Of a stretch of 63,386 nucleotides of DNA, positions 17,788 through 26,600 are shown one piece after another. Location of the stretch: the NCBI GenBank assembly GCA_020052615.1, contig JAGVOT010000107.1, forward strand, positions 1 through 63,386, given 5' to 3'. The stretch's first letter is position 1, and each line of letters opens with the position of its first letter. The notes beneath the pieces were generated by a model. It was not told the DNA's origin, did no database searches, and saw only the letters and a program-made list of their open reading frames with translations. Both the position numbers and the translations under genes were made by a program. The stretch comes from Nitrospirota bacterium. Lineage in GTDB: Bacteria > Nitrospirota > UBA9217.

Positions 17788-18591
17788 ATGAAGCCGCCTC
17801 GATACCTCCTCCGGGAAGCCGTCGTGAAAAAGATCCTTCGGCACCGGGAACGCGGCAGGTTCCTGGAGATCGGGTACGGCCAGGGACAGATGCTCGTGAC
17901 CCTGGCCGGGATGGGCTTCCGGGGGGACGGGTACGATCGCTCGCGGCCTGCGCGGCGGGCGGCGGAGGACCTGCTGAGATCGCGCGGCGTCACGGGGATC
18001 ACCCTGCTGGACGAGCTGAACGACGGAGCAGAATATGACTATATCCTGTTCTTCGAGGTGCTTGGCTATTGGCAGGACCCTGCGCGGGAGATGGCGCGCC
18101 TGGGCCGCAGGCTGAAGCCCGGGGGAGCGATGATCTTCTCCTTTTCCAATCAGCGGTCCGCGGGGCACGCAGAAAAACGGACCGGGGAGATGCAGTGCTA
18201 TACGCGCAGCCAGGTCATCGCCATGGTCGAGGGCGGCGCCGGCCTCGTCGTGGACCAGTGCTGGAATTACGGCTTCCCGCTGACGAACATGCTGAAGCCC
18301 GTTCTCGACCTCTTTCATCGGATCAGGCCCCGGGGAGGACCGGAGGACCGGGAGCAGGAGGCGGACAACAGCGGGCTGGCGGGCAGGTTTCTCCCTGTCC
18401 GGCTTGCGTCTCTGATCTTGAACGCTGTTACGATCTCTCCGTTCGTGGTGATGCAGGACCTGTTCCGGGACTCCGACCTGGGCACGGGGTATGTTGTCGT
18501 TGCTGAAAAGACCGGTCCCCGGCAGGGCGCGGCGCAGGACCGGCCAGCCGGCCCCGCCGGAACAACAACCGAGACAGGGAGACGGCAATGA
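17788..18591 (+). CDS. Class I SAM-dependent methyltransferase
   Basis: 267 residues from ATG 17788 after GGGGAA (17778-17783). The SAM-binding motif I is FLEIGYGQGQMLVTLAGMG (residues ~24-42); YDYILFFEVLGYW and LGRRLKPGGAMIFSFSN follow as motifs II and III. The C-terminal third (from residue ~180) has a hydrophobic stretch and may hold acceptor or membrane contacts. Its place between a GT4 and a B12 radical SAM gene suggests glycan or lipid methylation; the substrate is unknown. Its stop overlaps the next start (ATGA). Confidence 0.8.
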   Translation: MKPPRYLLREAVVKKILRHRERGRFLEIGYGQGQMLVTLAGMGFRGDGYDRSRPARRAAEDLLRSRGVTGITLLDELNDGAEYDYILFFEVLGYWQDPAREMARLGRRLKPGGAMIFSFSNQRSAGHAEKRTGEMQCYTRSQVIAMVEGGAGLVVDQCWNYGFPLTNMLKPVLDLFHRIRPRGGPEDREQEADNSGLAGRFLPVRLASLILNAVTISPFVVMQDLFRDSDLGTGYVVVAEKTGPRQGAAQDRPAGPAGTTTETGRRQ

Positions 18592-20075
18592 GGGTTGTTC
18601 TTACCCAGGCCCATAAAAGCTGGAGATTCGCGACGAACAACCTGGTCATACCCAACAGCTTGCTGTACATCGGGGCGTCTCTCGAGAAGGCGGGCCATGA
18701 GGTCGTATTGATCGATCCCCTGGTGCACGACCTGTCGCTCCAGGAGCTGATGGCAAAGATCAAGGCGGCCAGGCCGGACCTCGTCGGGCTCTACATGACC
18801 ACGGACAGCCGGTTCCGGGCCTTCGAGCTCATCGCCGAGGTCAAGCGCTCCCTGGGGGTGCCGGTCATGGCGGGCGGGCCCCACCCGTCCTTCTGCGCCG
18901 ACGATACGCTGAAGCACGCCGAAGGCCTGGACATCATCGTGCGCGGCGAGGGGGACCGGAGCGCAGCTGAAGTAGCCGACGCGCTGGCGCGCGGTGCGGT
19001 GGACCTCGGCCATATCCCGAACGTGTCCTTCAAGCGGGGCCGGGAGGTCGTGCACAATAAGGAATTCTCCGTCGTCGAGGACCTCGATACGCTCCCCTTT
19101 CCGGCGTACCATCTGATCGATCTCGACTCGTACCGGTTCTTCCTCCCCGTGCCCGGACAAGGGCTGAAGAAGGCGGTCCCCGTCTTCTCGGGCAGGGGAT
19201 GCCCGCAAGGCTGCATTTTCTGCGCATCGACCCATCTCTGGCAGCGGAAAGTGCGGACGCTGAGCACGGGGCGGCTCCTGGAGCAGATCGATATGCTCAA
19301 GGGCGCCTACGGCATAGAGTACGTGGCCTTTTTCGACGATACCTTCAACATCTCCCGGGGCCGCCTGGAGCAGTTCTGCAGGGAGGCGATCGACCGGAAA
19401 CTGGGCATCTTCTGGGACGCCCAGATCAGGGCGACCAACGTGGATGAGGACCTGCTCAGGCTGATGCAGGCGGCGGGCTGCGTGGAGATCTGTTTCGGCA
19501 TCGAGTCGGGAAATGAGTACGTCAGGAATTCGGTCATCAGTAAGAATATCTCCAACGAGAATATCTATAAACTTGACGAAACAGCCCATGCAATAGGGTT
19601 GTCCTGCGGTGTCAATTTCATGGTCAGTTTTCCGGGAGAAACAAAACAGCAGGCTGATGATACCTTTCGCATGATCGGCAGACTGAAATCCAAGATATTC
19701 ATCAACATGACCAAGATCTATCCGGGGACGCGCCTTGAGGCGATCGCAAAGGAAAAAGGGATCCTCAAGCCCGGCTTCCGCTGGTCCGACCCGAAGGGAT
19801 ACAAGAAGTATGCGCCCCTCTATCTTCCCGGGCTGTTCGGGGACATCCCCTTTTACAAGGAAAAGCTGAGCTATGCCTATATCTTCGAGAAGTTCTTCGA
19901 GATAACCCAGTCCGACCGGTGGGGTCTCGACAAGAAGAAGTTCTCCCTGACGCGGCTGCTGAAGAAGTACCTGTCCAGCATCGATTACTACCGGGACCTC
20001 GTGATGCTGTTCTTCATCGGCATCGGGTTCATCCGGTGGAAGGTCAAAAAGATCGCAAACAGGGGCGCTCATTGA
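18588..20075 (+). CDS. B12-binding radical SAM enzyme
   Basis: 495 residues from ATG 18588 (4-base overlap with the methyltransferase). The N-terminal B12-type domain shows VIPNSLLYIGASLEKAGHEV, MAGGPHPSFCAD and IIVRGEGDRSA. The SAM cluster motif is GRGCPQGCIFC with C205, C209 and C212, followed by ICFGIESGNEYV and VNFMVSFPGETKQQA. A ~110-residue C-terminal extension ends in a hydrophobic stretch near residue 475. The substrate is unknown. It belongs to the same broad group as the genes at 12114 and 29586. Confidence 0.88.
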   Translation: MRVVLTQAHKSWRFATNNLVIPNSLLYIGASLEKAGHEVVLIDPLVHDLSLQELMAKIKAARPDLVGLYMTTDSRFRAFELIAEVKRSLGVPVMAGGPHPSFCADDTLKHAEGLDIIVRGEGDRSAAEVADALARGAVDLGHIPNVSFKRGREVVHNKEFSVVEDLDTLPFPAYHLIDLDSYRFFLPVPGQGLKKAVPVFSGRGCPQGCIFCASTHLWQRKVRTLSTGRLLEQIDMLKGAYGIEYVAFFDDTFNISRGRLEQFCREAIDRKLGIFWDAQIRATNVDEDLLRLMQAAGCVEICFGIESGNEYVRNSVISKNISNENIYKLDETAHAIGLSCGVNFMVSFPGETKQQADDTFRMIGRLKSKIFINMTKIYPGTRLEAIAKEKGILKPGFRWSDPKGYKKYAPLYLPGLFGDIPFYKEKLSYAYIFEKFFEITQSDRWGLDKKKFSLTRLLKKYLSSIDYYRDLVMLFFIGIGFIRWKVKKIANRGAH

Positions 20076-20080
20076 TCCGT

Positions 20081-21082
20081 ATGACCCTACGCAATAGCAT
20101 CAAAATAGTTCTGTCCGTCCTCGTCCTGGCGGCGATGGCCCTTTTTTTCATCCGGGAGTTCCGGCTGAACTGGATGGCCATTGAGACGACAGGGTTGAAT
20201 CCCAAGCTCCTTTTCATCGTTCTGGCCGCCGCTGCACTGGCGACCAATGCCTTGCTTGCAGCCTACGGCTGGTATCTGACGCTCGCTTCCGTTTCGGGAG
20301 CGCCGATCACGCTCAGGGAATCCCTTGCCGTCGTCAATACGGCGGCGATGGCGAAGTATCTGCCCGGCAAAGTGTGGCCCTTCGCGATGCAAACCTACTG
20401 GCTTGCGGGATCCGGCCATTCCACGTCGCTGGTCGCCTTCGTTTTTCTCATCAATGCCCTGGTCCCGGCCATGATGTTCCTGCTGCTCGGCCTTTTCTGC
20501 CTGCTCTGGATCGTGTCCCTGCCGTACACGATCATGATCGGGTGCTGTTTGCTTCTGCTGATCCTGCTCGACGTCATTGCCGTCAAGCACACGTCCCGGG
20601 TGTTGAACGGTTTCCTGAGAATCTATGCACGGATCGTGAACAGGGAGGTCACCTATGTCGAGGTGCCGCAGCCGGTCCTGGTGAAGTTGCACGCGATCCA
20701 TTGCGTCGCAGGGACCTTCTTCGGTTTCGGCGCATACCTGGTCTGTCTGGGGCTCGGCGTCGATGTCGCGGGACGCGCAGTCCCAGCCGTCATGGCATCC
20801 ATGATGATATCGGATGTCATCGGTTTTGTCTCCATGCTTGCTCCCGGCGGATTGGGCGTGAAGGAAGGCTCAATGTATCTCATCCTCAAGGGCAGCCTCC
20901 CGGGAGCGCTTCCGCTGATCCTGCCTGTCGCCGCGCGGCTGGTAAGCATGGTCGTTGACCTGCTCCTGGGTATTGCCGGGTTCATCGTGCTGCAGCACGG
21001 GAAGAAAACGGCGATTGCCGTCGGCACAGGGACGGACGGCGGCGCAGCGGCCATGGGAAGCGCGGGGAGGCGCGGGAAGTGA
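20081..21082 (+). CDS. YbhN/LPG-synthase-TM-like membrane protein (flippase-like)
   Basis: About 333 residues, eight or so helices. ATG 20081 is chosen; TTG 20072 overlaps the previous stop and has AGGGG better spaced, so it is a real alternative. Family signs are VVNTAAMAKYLPGKVWPFAM and SMLAPGGLGVKEGSMYLIL (the APGGxGxxEG signature of UPF0104/YbhN and the flippase domain of MprF). In a glycan locus it may move a lipid-linked intermediate across the membrane; that role is inferred. A paralogue of the same superfamily is at 47894-48811. Confidence 0.82.
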   Translation: MTLRNSIKIVLSVLVLAAMALFFIREFRLNWMAIETTGLNPKLLFIVLAAAALATNALLAAYGWYLTLASVSGAPITLRESLAVVNTAAMAKYLPGKVWPFAMQTYWLAGSGHSTSLVAFVFLINALVPAMMFLLLGLFCLLWIVSLPYTIMIGCCLLLLILLDVIAVKHTSRVLNGFLRIYARIVNREVTYVEVPQPVLVKLHAIHCVAGTFFGFGAYLVCLGLGVDVAGRAVPAVMASMMISDVIGFVSMLAPGGLGVKEGSMYLILKGSLPGALPLILPVAARLVSMVVDLLLGIAGFIVLQHGKKTAIAVGTGTDGGAAAMGSAGRRGK

Positions 21083-22812
21083 AGCAGGCGGCTGGACACG
21101 TTCTGCGGGCACGTCCGTTGCTGGCGCTCTCCGGCGCGGCCATTTCCCTCACGCTCTTGATTGCCTGCTGCTACGATTCCGGGTTTTTCTCGGCGAACCT
21201 GCGGCTTGCGGTTCAGTACCTGCTTTCCCCTCCGTTCGCGTACTGGGCGTGCATCGGCATCATCCTGCTCCAGAAGCGGGTGCCAGACAGATGGTATGAC
21301 CGCATCTTCTTCCTGGCCGCCCTTATGTACTTCGTGCTGTTCTACGGCCACGACGTGCACGTGTACCGCCTGCACGGCGATAATGTTTGCCAGATAGCGT
21401 ACTGGAAGGTCCTGTTCCATCCGAACCTGGCCGGCAGCATCGGAGCATCATTCACCAAGCCGGGTCAGGTCGTCCTGCTCGGCGTCCTGTACGATCTGCA
21501 GTCGTTCCTTGGCCCCGGGGTATTTCTGGCCGGTCAGAGCCTCATCATGGCGCTCTGCATATGGAGCTTGTCGCGGATCGCAACCGATATCGGCGGCCGC
21601 CTGGCAGGTGTCATCGCGTTTCCCGTTGCCGTTGGAACGTTCCATTTCGATTTCCTCGCAGGCTTTTCTTCCCTATATATGGTTCCGTTGATCTTCATCG
21701 GACTGCGTCTCTATTTTTATCATCCGCACCGAAAGGGCCTCGGCGGGCTGCTGCTGGCGTTGTCGCTCCAATTTCATATTCAGACGATAGCTGTCCTCGG
21801 TGTGGTCTGGTTGATACTGCTGATCAGGAAGGACTGGAAGGAACTCGCGGTCTTCAGCGGGTATTGCGCTGCGTCGCTGTTGATATGGTTCCTGGTGATC
21901 CTGCGGATCCAGGGATCATTGGTGCGGTTTGACGGTGGAGCCGGCGTTGGGTATATCAGCCCGGCCCATGGCTACAGCGGCGCCTCTGAACTCGCCCAAA
22001 AAATCGAGTCCATGCTTTCGGTTGTGGGAAACGGCCTGGAAGAATCCTATTTAATGAGGTTTCTCCTCATTCTTGCCGTCATAGGTATTGCGGGCTCGTT
22101 TCGCTATCGGTTCAAATCGTATCTGATCGCGCTTTCAGCGATGCTGATCTTTCTCGCCAATGTGCTGTTGCTGTCGGGGGGGCTGAACATATCGCATTAC
22201 TTCGGCGTGGTCTATGCGTTCGCCTGCTCCGTCGGCATCGGAGCTGCGGTCCGGATCGGCAGGGATGTGTACGCACTCCGAAGCGCTGCCGTCGCCGTCC
22301 CCGGCATCATCAGCGCGGCGCTGCTCATTTTGCTGTTCAACTTCTCGACCTTTGTGGCGTACAAGGAATACGAGTTCTCCGAACTGCATTCGGCCTTTGC
22401 ACCCGGGGTCTTTGTCCTGCTCGATCAGAATCTCCCTTCCCGGACCCGTCTCATGACCGAAGATGACCTGCTCTATCCCATTGTCGTTCTGGAGCCCGGT
22501 CGGTATTCCGCGCTGGCGGCACTGCAGCATTTCAATGTCTCTCCGGAACAGGACCGAAAGAAGATCCTTGCACGTACGGACTTCATCTGGCTGTCGCTCG
22601 ACGGCGCCAGCCCCTACTACTATTTGAGGTACCGGATCGTGAAGGACTGGGACCATGACCCTTTTCGCATGATGGTCAACGATATGCTGACGACCGGCCA
22701 GGCCGGGTCCCTCTATGGGTATCGGTTCGAGCCGGTAGCAATGGATCTGGCGCGGATGATCGTGCAGGTGTCCCCGGAAAGCGGGTCGGAGCCGCAGGGG
22801 TCCAGGCTGTGA
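21079..22812 (+). CDS. Large integral membrane protein, GT-C-like, family not recognised
   Basis: 577 residues from GTG 21079, overlapping the flippase-like gene (GTGA). About a dozen helices span residues 15-440, with the first large loop LHGDNVCQIAYWKVLFHPN and then SFTKPGQVVLLGVLYDL; the C-terminal ~130 residues are soluble (LMTEDDLLYPIVVLEPGRYS). An acidic residue in the first outer loop is consistent with GT-C transferases, but the family is not recognised. It closes the first translationally coupled block; a 138-base gap follows. Confidence 0.75.
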   Translation: MKQAAGHVLRARPLLALSGAAISLTLLIACCYDSGFFSANLRLAVQYLLSPPFAYWACIGIILLQKRVPDRWYDRIFFLAALMYFVLFYGHDVHVYRLHGDNVCQIAYWKVLFHPNLAGSIGASFTKPGQVVLLGVLYDLQSFLGPGVFLAGQSLIMALCIWSLSRIATDIGGRLAGVIAFPVAVGTFHFDFLAGFSSLYMVPLIFIGLRLYFYHPHRKGLGGLLLALSLQFHIQTIAVLGVVWLILLIRKDWKELAVFSGYCAASLLIWFLVILRIQGSLVRFDGGAGVGYISPAHGYSGASELAQKIESMLSVVGNGLEESYLMRFLLILAVIGIAGSFRYRFKSYLIALSAMLIFLANVLLLSGGLNISHYFGVVYAFACSVGIGAAVRIGRDVYALRSAAVAVPGIISAALLILLFNFSTFVAYKEYEFSELHSAFAPGVFVLLDQNLPSRTRLMTEDDLLYPIVVLEPGRYSALAALQHFNVSPEQDRKKILARTDFIWLSLDGASPYYYLRYRIVKDWDHDPFRMMVNDMLTTGQAGSLYGYRFEPVAMDLARMIVQVSPESGSEPQGSRL

Positions 22813-22874
22813 CGGTTCAGGGTACGGGGCTTGGCGAGGTTCGAACGATGCGGTCGGGCAGGCGAGCAATTCGC

Positions 22875-22904
22875 TTGTAAAACGCGGGGAAAGCCTTTAT
22901 TATC
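22875..22904 (+). promoter_or_regulatory. Candidate promoter before the GT9 gene
   Basis: TTGTAA (22875-22880), 18-base spacer, TATTAT (22899-22904), in the only sizeable gap between 21079 and 29460. It would start a second transcription unit at the GT9 gene. Confidence 0.4.
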
Positions 22905-22950
22905 TAATCGTTGCGGATCGTGACGAACATCCCGCTTCGAGGGAGCCTCA

Positions 22951-23877
22951 ATGGCTAAGGTACTGATCATAAAACTCGGCTATTCCGAGACCATCGACAA
23001 CCGGATCGAGAAGATCACCAGCCTGGGAGATGTGCTCCGCACCACGGTCATCCTCGCCAGGTTCAAGAACGACCATGTCACGTGGCTCGTTGATGAGAAC
23101 GCCTATCCGCTGCTCGAAGGGAATCCCTATATCCATCGCATCCTCACCTATGACCTGTCGGCCGTGCTGCAACTGCAGCGCGAACGCTACGATACGGTCG
23201 TCAATCTGGAGAAAGTGCCCGGCATCTGCGCCCTGGCCGATTCCATCTCTGCATGGCGCCGCCATGGCTTTCGGTTCGACGAAGTGAGGGGACAAGCCGA
23301 GGCGTACGACGGATGCGAGAATATCTTCACGCTGTGCAAGGACGAGGAGCTTAAACGAAGACACACCGGCAACTGGCAGCAGGCCCTCCTCGAGGTCGTG
23401 GGCGGGACCTGGGAGGGGCAGGAGTATATCCTCGGCTACCGGCCGAAAACGGCGGAAACCATTGACGTGGGACTGAATTGGGCCGTAGGCTCCAAGTGGC
23501 CGAACAAGGCATGGCCACGGGAGAACTGGGAGACGCTCAAGAAACTGATGGACGGTGAGTACACCTATTCGATGCAGCAGGGGCTTGACAGTCTGCATGC
23601 GTACATGGACTGGATCAATTCCTGCCGTCTGGTCGTCACCAACGACAGCCTCGGCCTGCACATTGCGCTCGCGCTTCGGAAGAAGGTCGTGGTCCTGTAC
23701 GGACCGACGAACTCGAACGAGACCTGGTTCTACGGAAGGGGAGAGCTGCTGTACCCGCCGGTGGATTATTCGTGCCTTCCCTGCATCAGCACGAACTGTA
23801 CACAACAGAAGACGTGCATGGAATTCATCGAACCGATCGCGGTGAAACAGAAGGTCGACAAGCTTTTGAAATCCTAG
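22951..23877 (+). CDS. GT9 (ADP-heptose:LPS heptosyltransferase-like) glycosyltransferase
   Basis: 308 residues from ATG 22951, with GAGGGAG (22939-22945) correctly spaced. It opens VLIIKLGYSETID followed by TSLGDVLRTTVIL (family 9 N-terminal loop). The C-terminal domain has VVTNDSLGLHIALALRKKVV and VVLYGPTNSNETW, the GT9 His/Gly donor region. A Cys cluster near the end (YSCLPCISTNCTQQKTC) is common in this family. It probably adds a heptose or related sugar to a core oligosaccharide. Confidence 0.85.
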   Translation: MAKVLIIKLGYSETIDNRIEKITSLGDVLRTTVILARFKNDHVTWLVDENAYPLLEGNPYIHRILTYDLSAVLQLQRERYDTVVNLEKVPGICALADSISAWRRHGFRFDEVRGQAEAYDGCENIFTLCKDEELKRRHTGNWQQALLEVVGGTWEGQEYILGYRPKTAETIDVGLNWAVGSKWPNKAWPRENWETLKKLMDGEYTYSMQQGLDSLHAYMDWINSCRLVVTNDSLGLHIALALRKKVVVLYGPTNSNETWFYGRGELLYPPVDYSCLPCISTNCTQQKTCMEFIEPIAVKQKVDKLLKS

Positions 23878-23919
23878 TAGAGGGACGTCTGGAGCGAGGG
23901 ATACTCCGGCGGGCCAATC

Positions 23920-24990
23920 ATGCAAGACGAATTCCGCATCGACAGTCACAAACTGATGTTCCATCCTCGCCGCGTGGCGGGATGGCTCTCCGGCGAGAAG
24001 ATCTACCCACTCTACGCGGAGCTATCCCCGTCCGGCGCCTGCAACCACCGGTGCACGTTCTGCGCGCTCGATTATATGGAATACCGTCCCCGGTTTCTGG
24101 ACACGGCGACCCTGAAGGAGCGTCTGAGCGAAATGGGGCTGCTGGGAGTGAAGAGCGTCATGTACGGCGGGGAAGGGGAACCCTTACTTCACCGCGATAT
24201 CGGCGACATCATCGTTCACACACGGAAAGCAGGCATCGACGTAGGCGTCACGACGAACGGTGTGCTGCTGACGGCGAAACTGGCGGAGCAGGTCCTGGCA
24301 AGCACGGCCTGGATCAAGGTGAGCCTGAATGCGGGCACCGCCGAGACCTATGCAAAGATTCATCGGACGAAGCCCGAGGATTTCGAACGGGTTTTCGCGA
24401 ACCTGCGGGATGCCGTCCGCATCAGGCGGGAGACCGGCGCGCGCTGTACCATCGGGGTTCAGATCCTCCTGCTTCCTGAGAACGCTGGAGAGATTGAGAC
24501 GCTGGCCGGCAAGGCGAAAGACGCAGGCCTGCGGTATATGGTGGTGAAGCCGTATTCCCAGCACCACAAGAGCCGAACGAGGACTTACGCGGACGTGGAC
24601 TATGGGCAATTCCGGCATCTCAAGGAAAGGCTTGTCCGGTTCGAGGACAGTGCATTCAGCGTCATCTTCCGCGAACGGACCATGCAGAAAATGACGAAGC
24701 CGGTCCGGGGATACGAGCGGTGCCTCGCGCTGCCGTTCTGGTCCTACATCGATTCCGACGGAAACGTCTGGGGCTGCAGCGCGTACCTCGGAGACGAACG
24801 GTTTCGCTACGGGAACATCCAGCGGCAGTCCTTCGAACAGATTTGGCACGGCGCTCTGCGTCAGGCAAACCTGCACCTGGCCGGGGCGGAACTGGACCCC
24901 GAGTCGTGCCGGATGAACTGCCGTATGGACGAGATCAACCTGTACCTCTGGGAACTGACCCATCCCAGAGGGCATGTGAATTTCATCTAG
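23920..24990 (+). CDS. Radical SAM enzyme with SPASM-like C-terminus (paralogue of 28374)
   Basis: 356 residues. The SAM cluster is C41, C45, C48 (ACNHRCTFC), followed by MYGGEGEPLLHRDI and VGVTTNGVLLTAK. A C-terminal auxiliary-cluster-like region runs from about residue 265: RCLALPFWSYIDSDGNVWGC, then CRMNC and the tail THPRGHVNFI. The gene at 28374 has the cluster at the same residues and the same HVNFI end. There is no peptide precursor nearby; the glycan context suggests a sugar or lipid substrate. It sits ahead of a GT2 and a split transketolase. Confidence 0.87.
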   Translation: MQDEFRIDSHKLMFHPRRVAGWLSGEKIYPLYAELSPSGACNHRCTFCALDYMEYRPRFLDTATLKERLSEMGLLGVKSVMYGGEGEPLLHRDIGDIIVHTRKAGIDVGVTTNGVLLTAKLAEQVLASTAWIKVSLNAGTAETYAKIHRTKPEDFERVFANLRDAVRIRRETGARCTIGVQILLLPENAGEIETLAGKAKDAGLRYMVVKPYSQHHKSRTRTYADVDYGQFRHLKERLVRFEDSAFSVIFRERTMQKMTKPVRGYERCLALPFWSYIDSDGNVWGCSAYLGDERFRYGNIQRQSFEQIWHGALRQANLHLAGAELDPESCRMNCRMDEINLYLWELTHPRGHVNFI

Positions 24991-25026
24991 GGAAACACCC
25001 GTCCCCATGCGCGGACGAGGAGCACT

Positions 25027-25812
25027 ATGTATTATACGATCACCATCATCATTCCTGCCCTGAACGAGGAGCAGTCGCTCGACGGCAGCGTCGAGAACGT
25101 ACTGTCCGCGTTCCATAGCTGTTCGGTCCGGGGGGAACTGATCATCGTCGATGACGGCAGCGGCGACCGGACCGGCGCGCTTGCAGAAGCGTGGGCGTCC
25201 CGGCACGATTTCATCCGAGTGCTGCATCATGACCGGCCGCAGGGGATCGGCGCCGCCTTCTGGGACGGCGTGCAGCATGCACGGGGCGAGGTCGTTGCCA
25301 TGCTCCCCGGAGACGGCGAGAATGATGCCGCCGAGATCCTCTGCTATCTCCCGCTCATGGCCAAGGTAGATATCGTGGTTCCTTTCGCCTTCAATCCGAA
25401 GGTGCGGCCGTGGCGTCGTCGCTTCCTGTCCTTCCTCTACCACGAGATCGTCTACATCACGTTCTCCCTGGCGCTCAACTATCTGAACGGCACGGTGATG
25501 TACCGGAGGTCCATCCTGCGGGATATCACACTGAAGAGCACGGGGTTCTTCTACCAGACCGAGCTGCTTATCAAGACCATCATCGGCCATAATTATCTGT
25601 ATGCCGAGGTCCCCTATGCCCTGCGCAAGCGTCGGGGCGGCAGGTCGAAGGCCACCACGCTCTGGTCGTTCCTGCGGGTGGCCGGGTCCTACCTGCGGAC
25701 CATCCAGGACGTCAACCCGCTTAAGCGGACCTATGCCCCCGTCACTCCCGACTCCATCACCGCGCGCAGGCTGAGGGAACTGGCGGACTCCGTAGCAGGT
25801 CTGGAGCAATGA
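25027..25812 (+). CDS. GT2 glycosyltransferase
   Basis: 261 residues from ATG 25027 after GAGGAG (25018-25023). The GT-A motifs are IIPALNEEQSLDGSVENVL, IIVDDGSGDRTG and AMLPGDGENDAAEI; unlike its relative at 7842 it has no C-terminal helices beyond one moderately hydrophobic stretch (residues ~138-155). It is similar to DPM1-like synthases. The stop overlaps the transketolase start by 4 bases, tying it to that pathway. Confidence 0.83.
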   Translation: MYYTITIIIPALNEEQSLDGSVENVLSAFHSCSVRGELIIVDDGSGDRTGALAEAWASRHDFIRVLHHDRPQGIGAAFWDGVQHARGEVVAMLPGDGENDAAEILCYLPLMAKVDIVVPFAFNPKVRPWRRRFLSFLYHEIVYITFSLALNYLNGTVMYRRSILRDITLKSTGFFYQTELLIKTIIGHNYLYAEVPYALRKRRGGRSKATTLWSFLRVAGSYLRTIQDVNPLKRTYAPVTPDSITARRLRELADSVAGLEQ

Positions 25813-26600
25813 ACACGACGGGGATCAGCGATACGGCCCGCCGCATCAGGCGGGAGATCATCGAGATGGCATACCGCTCCGGCGGCCCCCATGTCGGGTC
25901 GGCCCTGTCCTGCGCCGATATCATGGCCACCCTGTACGACGGGGTCCTGCGGCTGGAGCCGTGGGAGCAGAGGGATATCTTTATTCTCAGCAAGGCCCAT
26001 GCTGCCATGTCGCTGTATGCGGCCCTTGCCATCAAGGGGATCCTTGATGCGAAGAGCCTGGAAAGTTATTGCCGCGATCGCGGTGCGCTGCCTGCGCACC
26101 TGGACAGGTTCTCCGCTCCCGGGATCGAATGTTCGGCGGGGTCGCTCGGTCACGGGCTCAATATCGGTCTCGGCATGGCCTACGGTTTCAACCGGCAGCG
26201 CTGCGACCGCCGCGTGTTCATCCTGATCGGCGACGGCGAGTCCCAGGAAGGTTCCGTCTGGGAAGGCGCGCTGTTCGCTCCGCGCCTGGGGCTCGGGAAT
26301 GTCACGGTCATCATGGATTACAACAACCTCCAGGGCTATGGACGGCCGCGCGAGATCTGCGGCTTCGAGCCGGTGCAGGCGAAATGGGAGGCCTTCGGCT
26401 GGCAGGTCGTCCTGACGGACGGCCACGATTGCCAGGCCCTGCTCAGGGCCCTGACGGCCGCATCGGACGGACGTCCGCGCATCGTAATCGCCAACACGGT
26501 TAAAGGGAAGGGCGTCTCTTTCATGGAGGATCAGCTCATCTGGCATTATTACACGGTCACTACCGAGCATCATGACCGCGCATTGAGGGAGCTGGCATGA
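25809..26600 (+). CDS. Transketolase-like enzyme, N-terminal (TPP-binding) subunit
   Basis: 263 residues: only the first third of a classical transketolase. Conserved parts are SGGPHVGSALSCADIMATLY, ILSKAHAAMSLYAAL, SAGSLGHGLNIGLGMA, the TPP/metal motif GDGESQEGSVWEGALFA...NN, and KGKGVSFMED with WHYYT. The partner half follows with a 4-base overlap. Split transketolases occur in primary metabolism and also in loci for unusual sugars. Here, beside an SDR and radical SAM genes, it probably moves a two-carbon ketol unit in making a special sugar (inference). Confidence 0.88.
   Translation: MNTTGISDTARRIRREIIEMAYRSGGPHVGSALSCADIMATLYDGVLRLEPWEQRDIFILSKAHAAMSLYAALAIKGILDAKSLESYCRDRGALPAHLDRFSAPGIECSAGSLGHGLNIGLGMAYGFNRQRCDRRVFILIGDGESQEGSVWEGALFAPRLGLGNVTVIMDYNNLQGYGRPREICGFEPVQAKWEAFGWQVVLTDGHDCQALLRALTAASDGRPRIVIANTVKGKGVSFMEDQLIWHYYTVTTEHHDRALRELA

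Noticed and set aside
22830-22860. Possible tRNA T-arm (GGTTCGAAC)
   Set aside because: The flanking bases do not pair as a T-stem and no acceptor or anticodon arm can be folded.
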